Assembly (NCBI GenBank): GCA_023437285.1
Contig: JAEZGP010000769.1
Span: 1-8,630 of the forward strand
DNA: 8,630 nucleotides
Direction: 5' to 3'
Source of the DNA: Actinomycetes bacterium
GTDB taxonomy: Bacteria; Actinomycetota; Actinomycetes; Mycobacteriales; Micromonosporaceae
Part shown: in pieces, positions 5,891 through 8,630 of the stretch
Layout: each line of letters begins with the position of its first letter
Position numbering within the stretch: position 1 is the first letter of the stretch
The notes under the pieces: model-generated
The model's database searches: none
Seen by the model: only the letters and a program-made list of their open reading frames with translations
Told to the model about the DNA's origin: nothing
Program-made: the position numbers and the translations under genes

Positions 5891-5952
5891 TCGACATTGG
5901 ATCTTCGGGGCGGCGTCGTTATCGCGACGGGGGCCCCGAAGATCCAAGTCGA
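5891..5952. terminator. Long near-perfect hairpin ending the ABC operon
   Basis: TTGGATCTTCGGGGC (5897-5911) pairs perfectly with GCCCCGAAGATCCAA (5933-5947). After a single unpaired A (5896) a further five pairs form (TCGAC with GTCGA). The loop holds an inner stem CGTCG/CGACG (5914-5918, 5925-5929). It begins three bases after the permease stop. There is no T run, which is common for actinobacterial terminators. The structure is symmetric and could work in both directions. Confidence 0.7.
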
Positions 5953-6001
5953 GGTCGGCAGGGGTAGCCGGGGGAGGGTCCGAACCGCGAGGATGCTCCC
6001 T

Positions 6002-6790
6002 ATGGGCACTCATATCTACACCGGTCTACGTGTGCTCGCCGTTGACGACGAGCCACCCGCCCTCGACGAGCTGGCCTTCCTGCTGCGCGGCGACCCGCGC
6101 GTGGCGACCGTACGCACGGCCGGCGACGCGACCGGTGCCCTACGCGTCCTGCGCGACGAGGAGATCGACGCCGCGTTCCTCGACATCCGGCTGCCCGGCC
6201 TCGACGGCGTGGAACTCGCCCGGGTGCTCAGCCGCTTCGCCCGCCCGCCCGCGATCGTGTTCGTCACCGCGTACGACGACCGGGCCGCCGACGCGTTTGA
6301 CCTCGGCGTCGTCGACTACGTGCGAAAACCGGTGCAGGCCGACCGGCTCGCCGAGTCGCTGAGGCGCATCGCGTCCGCCCGGTTGGTGCCCGCCCACCCG
6401 GCCGTCGCCGCGAGCCAGGCCCGGGCCGCGGCCGACGCCGCCCCTGACGTCATGATCCCCATCGAGCTGGCCGGCACCACCAAGCTGCTGCCCCGCTCCG
6501 CCGTGCGCTGGGTGGAGGCGCAGGGCGACTACGCGCGGCTGCACACCGCCGAGGCGTCGCATCTGATCCGGGTGCCGTTGACGACCCTGGCCGAGCGCTG
6601 GGCGGACGCCGGTTACGTCCGCATCCACCGGTCCTACCTGGTGCAACTGGCGCTCATCAGCGAGCTGCGGCTGGCCGGCAACGCGTACGTCGTCGTCATC
6701 GACGGGCGGGAGCTACCCGTCGCCCGCCGGCACACCCGCGAACTCAAGGACCGCCTCGTCCGCGCCGCCAAGCAGGACTGGGCACGCTGA
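6002..6790 (+). CDS. LytTR-family (LytR/AlgR) response regulator
   Basis: A 262-residue regulator, the expected partner of the LytS-type kinase at 139-1353. The receiver domain (about 8-125) has Asp15/Asp16, phospho-acceptor Asp61 (FLDIRLP), Thr89 and Lys109 (RKP). An Ala-rich linker (about 128-148) leads to a LytTR DNA-binding domain (about 150-255) with VRWVEAQGDYARLH, GYVRIHRSYLV and the ending LPVARRHTRELKDRL. ATG 6002 was chosen because GAGG (5989-5992) lies nine bases upstream; ATG 5993 is in frame but badly spaced from it. The stop overlaps the DUF485 start (TGATG), and DUF485 overlaps the symporter, so the regulator is in one operon with a transporter. By analogy with BtsSR-BtsT and YpdAB-YhjX of E. 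coli it probably controls uptake of a small carboxylate. No promoter is evident in the 49 bases between the hairpin and the start. Confidence 0.95.
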   Translation: MGTHIYTGLRVLAVDDEPPALDELAFLLRGDPRVATVRTAGDATGALRVLRDEEIDAAFLDIRLPGLDGVELARVLSRFARPPAIVFVTAYDDRAADAFDLGVVDYVRKPVQADRLAESLRRIASARLVPAHPAVAASQARAAADAAPDVMIPIELAGTTKLLPRSAVRWVEAQGDYARLHTAEASHLIRVPLTTLAERWADAGYVRIHRSYLVQLALISELRLAGNAYVVVIDGRELPVARRHTRELKDRLVRAAKQDWAR

Positions 6791-7161
6791 TGCCCGAGGA
6801 GAAACCCCAGCGGGTACGCGTCGTGCTCGCCGACATTCCCCGCCCCTCCCGCACGGCCGCCACCCGGGCGGAACTGGCCGAACAGACCCACGTCGGGGAC
6901 GCGCTCGTGCGCGGGCTCGTCCGGGCCCAACTCGGCATCGCGCTGCGGCTCACGGCCGTCGTGGCGATCGGGCTGGGCGGGCTGCCGCTGCTGTTCGCCG
7001 TCGCCCCCGTCGTCGCCCGGCAGCGGCTGTTCGGCGTGTCGCTACCCTGGCTGCTGCTCGGCCTGCTCGCCTACCCGTTCCTGTTCGCCGTCGGCTGGGC
7101 CTACGTGCGGCTGTCCACCCGCGCCGAACGCGAGTTCACCGACCTCGTCGAGCGACCGTGA
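6790..7161 (+). CDS. DUF485 family small membrane protein
   Basis: A 123-residue protein with a charged cytoplasmic N-terminal region (about 1-48, including RAELAEQTHVGDALVRGLVR) and two membrane helices (about 52-72 and 85-105). A short tail, YVRLSTRAEREFTDLVE, follows. This is the DUF485/YjcH pattern. Such proteins are regularly encoded just before acetate-type sodium/solute symporters, as yjcH before actP in E. coli, and are thought to be accessory partners of them. The ATG shares one base with the regulator stop, and the gene's own stop overlaps the symporter GTG. The N-terminal extension is longer than in YjcH. Confidence 0.9.
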   Translation: MPEEKPQRVRVVLADIPRPSRTAATRAELAEQTHVGDALVRGLVRAQLGIALRLTAVVAIGLGGLPLLFAVAPVVARQRLFGVSLPWLLLGLLAYPFLFAVGWAYVRLSTRAEREFTDLVERP

Positions 7162-8630
7162 CCAACTCCTACGCCGTACCCGCGATCGTCGCGATCACCC
7201 TGGTCACGGTCGTCATCGGCGCGTACGGGCTGCGCCTGGCCCGGTCCACCTCCGACTTCCTCGTCGCCTCCCGCGAGGTGAGCCCGCACTGGAACGCCGC
7301 CGCCATCTCCGGGGAGTACCTGTCGGCCGCGTCGTTCCTGGGCGTGGCCGGGCTCATCCTCAAGTACGGCGTGGACGTGCTCTGGTATCCCGTGGGCTTT
7401 GCCGCCGGGTACCTGGCCCTGCTGCTGTTCGTCGCCGCGCCGCTGCGCCGGTCGGGGGCGTTCACCCTGCCCGACTTCTGCCAGCTGCGCCTCGGCGCCC
7501 CGTGGCTGCGCAAGCTCGCCACCGCGTTCGTCATCTTCATCGGCTGGCTCTACCTGGTGCCGCAGTTGCAGGGCGCCGGCCTCACGCTGCGCGCCGTCAC
7601 CGGTGCCCACTACACCCTCGGCGTGTTCCTCGTCGCCGGCGTGGTCACCGCGAACGTGGCCCTGGGCGGCATGCGCTCCATCACGTACGTGCAGGCCTTC
7701 CAGTACTGGCTGAAGCTCACCGCGCTCGCCGTACCCGTGATCTTCCTGCTCGGTCACTGGCAGCGGCAGGGCCAGCCGCCCATCCCCACGCCGACGGAGT
7801 GGCTGCTGCCGCTGGTCGGCGAGGAGCACGGGCTGTTCGCCACGTACTCACTGATCCTCGCCACGTTCCTCGGCACGATGGGGCTGCCGCACGTACTCGT
7901 GCGGTTCTACACCAACTCCGACGGCGTCGCGGCCCGCCGCACCACGCTGGTCGTCCTCGGCCTCGTCGGGCTGTTCTACCTGTTCCCGACGATCTACGGG
8001 GTGCTCGGCCGGTTCTACACGCCGGACCTGGTGGCCACGGGGCAGACCGACACGGTCGTGCTGGCGCTGCCCGGCGCGGCGATCGGCGGGCTGGCCGGCG
8101 AACTGCTCGGCGCGCTCGTGGCCGCCGGCGCGTTCGCCGCGTTCCTGTCCACGTCGTCGGGGCTGCTCACGGCCGTCGCCGGGGTGCTGTCCACGGACGT
8201 GCTGGGCCGCGGCTCCGTGCGCAGCTTCCGCTGGTCGGCGGTCGTCGCGGGGGCGGTACCGGCGGCGCTGGCGCTGCGCGTGGACGCCCTCGACGTGTCG
8301 CAGGTCGTCGGCCTGGCGTTCGCGGTCGCCGCGTCGTCGTTCTGCCCGCTGCTCGTCCTCGGCATCTGGTGGCGTGGGCTGACCGACGTCGGCGCGGCGG
8401 CCGGCATCGTGGCCGGCGGCGGGTCGGCGGTCGGCGCCGTACTGGTCACGGTCGTCGGGCCGCCGCTGACCGGCTGGACCGCCACGCTGGTCGAACAGCC
8501 CGCCGCCTGGACCGTACCGCTGGCCTTCACGGTGATGGTGACCGTGTCGCTCATGTCCCGGCGCCGGGTTCCCGCCTCCGTCGGCGCGATCATGCTGCGC
8601 CTGCACGCCCCCGACGCCCTGCGGGCCGAC
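7158..8630 (+). CDS. Sodium/solute symporter, acetate/monocarboxylate type (3' end beyond window)
   Basis: The frame is open from GTG 7158, which overlaps the DUF485 stop (GTGA), to the window edge, giving 491 codons. ActP/MctC-type proteins are usually about 530-560 residues, so a few dozen are missing. It is a multi-helix SSF transporter that brings a small monocarboxylate (acetate, propionate, pyruvate or similar) into the cell with a cation. Diagnostic segments are AISGEYLSAASFLG (49-62, TM2), GTMGLPHVLVRFYTN (239-253) and AFLSTSSGLL (328-337), which carries the Ser/Thr residues of the Na2 sodium site. The N-terminus goes straight into TM1 (about 7-27), without the cleavable signal of E. 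coli ActP. Coupling to LytTR and DUF485 indicates that the operon senses and takes up its substrate. The exact substrate cannot be read from sequence. Confidence 0.94.
   Translation, partial: MTNSYAVPAIVAITLVTVVIGAYGLRLARSTSDFLVASREVSPHWNAAAISGEYLSAASFLGVAGLILKYGVDVLWYPVGFAAGYLALLLFVAAPLRRSGAFTLPDFCQLRLGAPWLRKLATAFVIFIGWLYLVPQLQGAGLTLRAVTGAHYTLGVFLVAGVVTANVALGGMRSITYVQAFQYWLKLTALAVPVIFLLGHWQRQGQPPIPTPTEWLLPLVGEEHGLFATYSLILATFLGTMGLPHVLVRFYTNSDGVAARRTTLVVLGLVGLFYLFPTIYGVLGRFYTPDLVATGQTDTVVLALPGAAIGGLAGELLGALVAAGAFAAFLSTSSGLLTAVAGVLSTDVLGRGSVRSFRWSAVVAGAVPAALALRVDALDVSQVVGLAFAVAASSFCPLLVLGIWWRGLTDVGAAAGIVAGGGSAVGAVLVTVVGPPLTGWTATLVEQPAAWTVPLAFTVMVTVSLMSRRRVPASVGAIMLRLHAPDALRAD

Noticed and set aside
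4395..5897. 500-codon minus-strand open frame across the ABC exporter genes
   Set aside because: It covers two well-recognised rightward genes; its composition (Arg, Gly, Gln, His) and lack of domains mark it as a shadow.
5399..6790. Longer version of the LytTR regulator starting at 5399
   Set aside because: The extension runs out of frame through the ABC permease and the hairpin. ATG 6002 has a ribosome site and a normal receiver start.
7848..8606. Minus-strand open frame opposite the symporter
   Set aside because: It lies opposite a continuous symporter frame with SSF motifs and has His/Arg/Gln-rich low complexity.

Overview
The window is very GC-rich. It uses GTG starts, overlapping stop/start codons and TANNNT -10 boxes seven bases before start codons (leaderless transcripts). 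All of this fits an actinomycete. The protein style (LytS/LytTR beside an acetate-type symporter, NarL-type two-component pairs beside ABC-2 exporters, a 'MPSTLHEAL' nuclease-like protein) suggests a Micromonospora/Streptomyces-like soil organism. The genus is not determined.

Layout. Positions 1-138 hold the possible start of a leftward gene and a strong dyad. A LytS-type sensor kinase follows (139-1353, +). It faces a leftward PD-(D/E)XK/Rpn-like protein (1360-2349, -) across a 6-base gap. Next is a leftward NarL-type response regulator (2415-3065, -) coupled to its membrane kinase (3062-4315, -). Divergent from these is an ABC-2 exporter pair (ATPase 4447-5163, permease 5160-5888, +), closed by a long hairpin (5891-5952). 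The right end is a tight rightward operon: LytTR response regulator (6002-6790), DUF485 membrane protein (6790-7161) and a sodium/solute symporter of the acetate/monocarboxylate type (7158 to the window edge, incomplete). No stretch over 300 bases lacks a gene.

How the genes work together. LytS, LytTR, DUF485 and the symporter look like one sensory-uptake system for a small carboxylate. Its kinase and regulator genes are separated by about 4.6 kb that holds an independent second system (NarL pair plus ABC exporter) and the Rpn-like gene.

The most interesting point is inside the Rpn-like gene. The full-length protein appears to start on a leaderless mRNA, yet an internal in-frame ATG (1719) is preceded by a near-ideal Shine-Dalgarno (GGAGG, 5-base spacing) and, further upstream, a TATTCT -10-like box. 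It would give a separate 119-residue C-terminal protein. This resembles the intragenic antitoxin arrangement described for enterobacterial Rpn nucleases.
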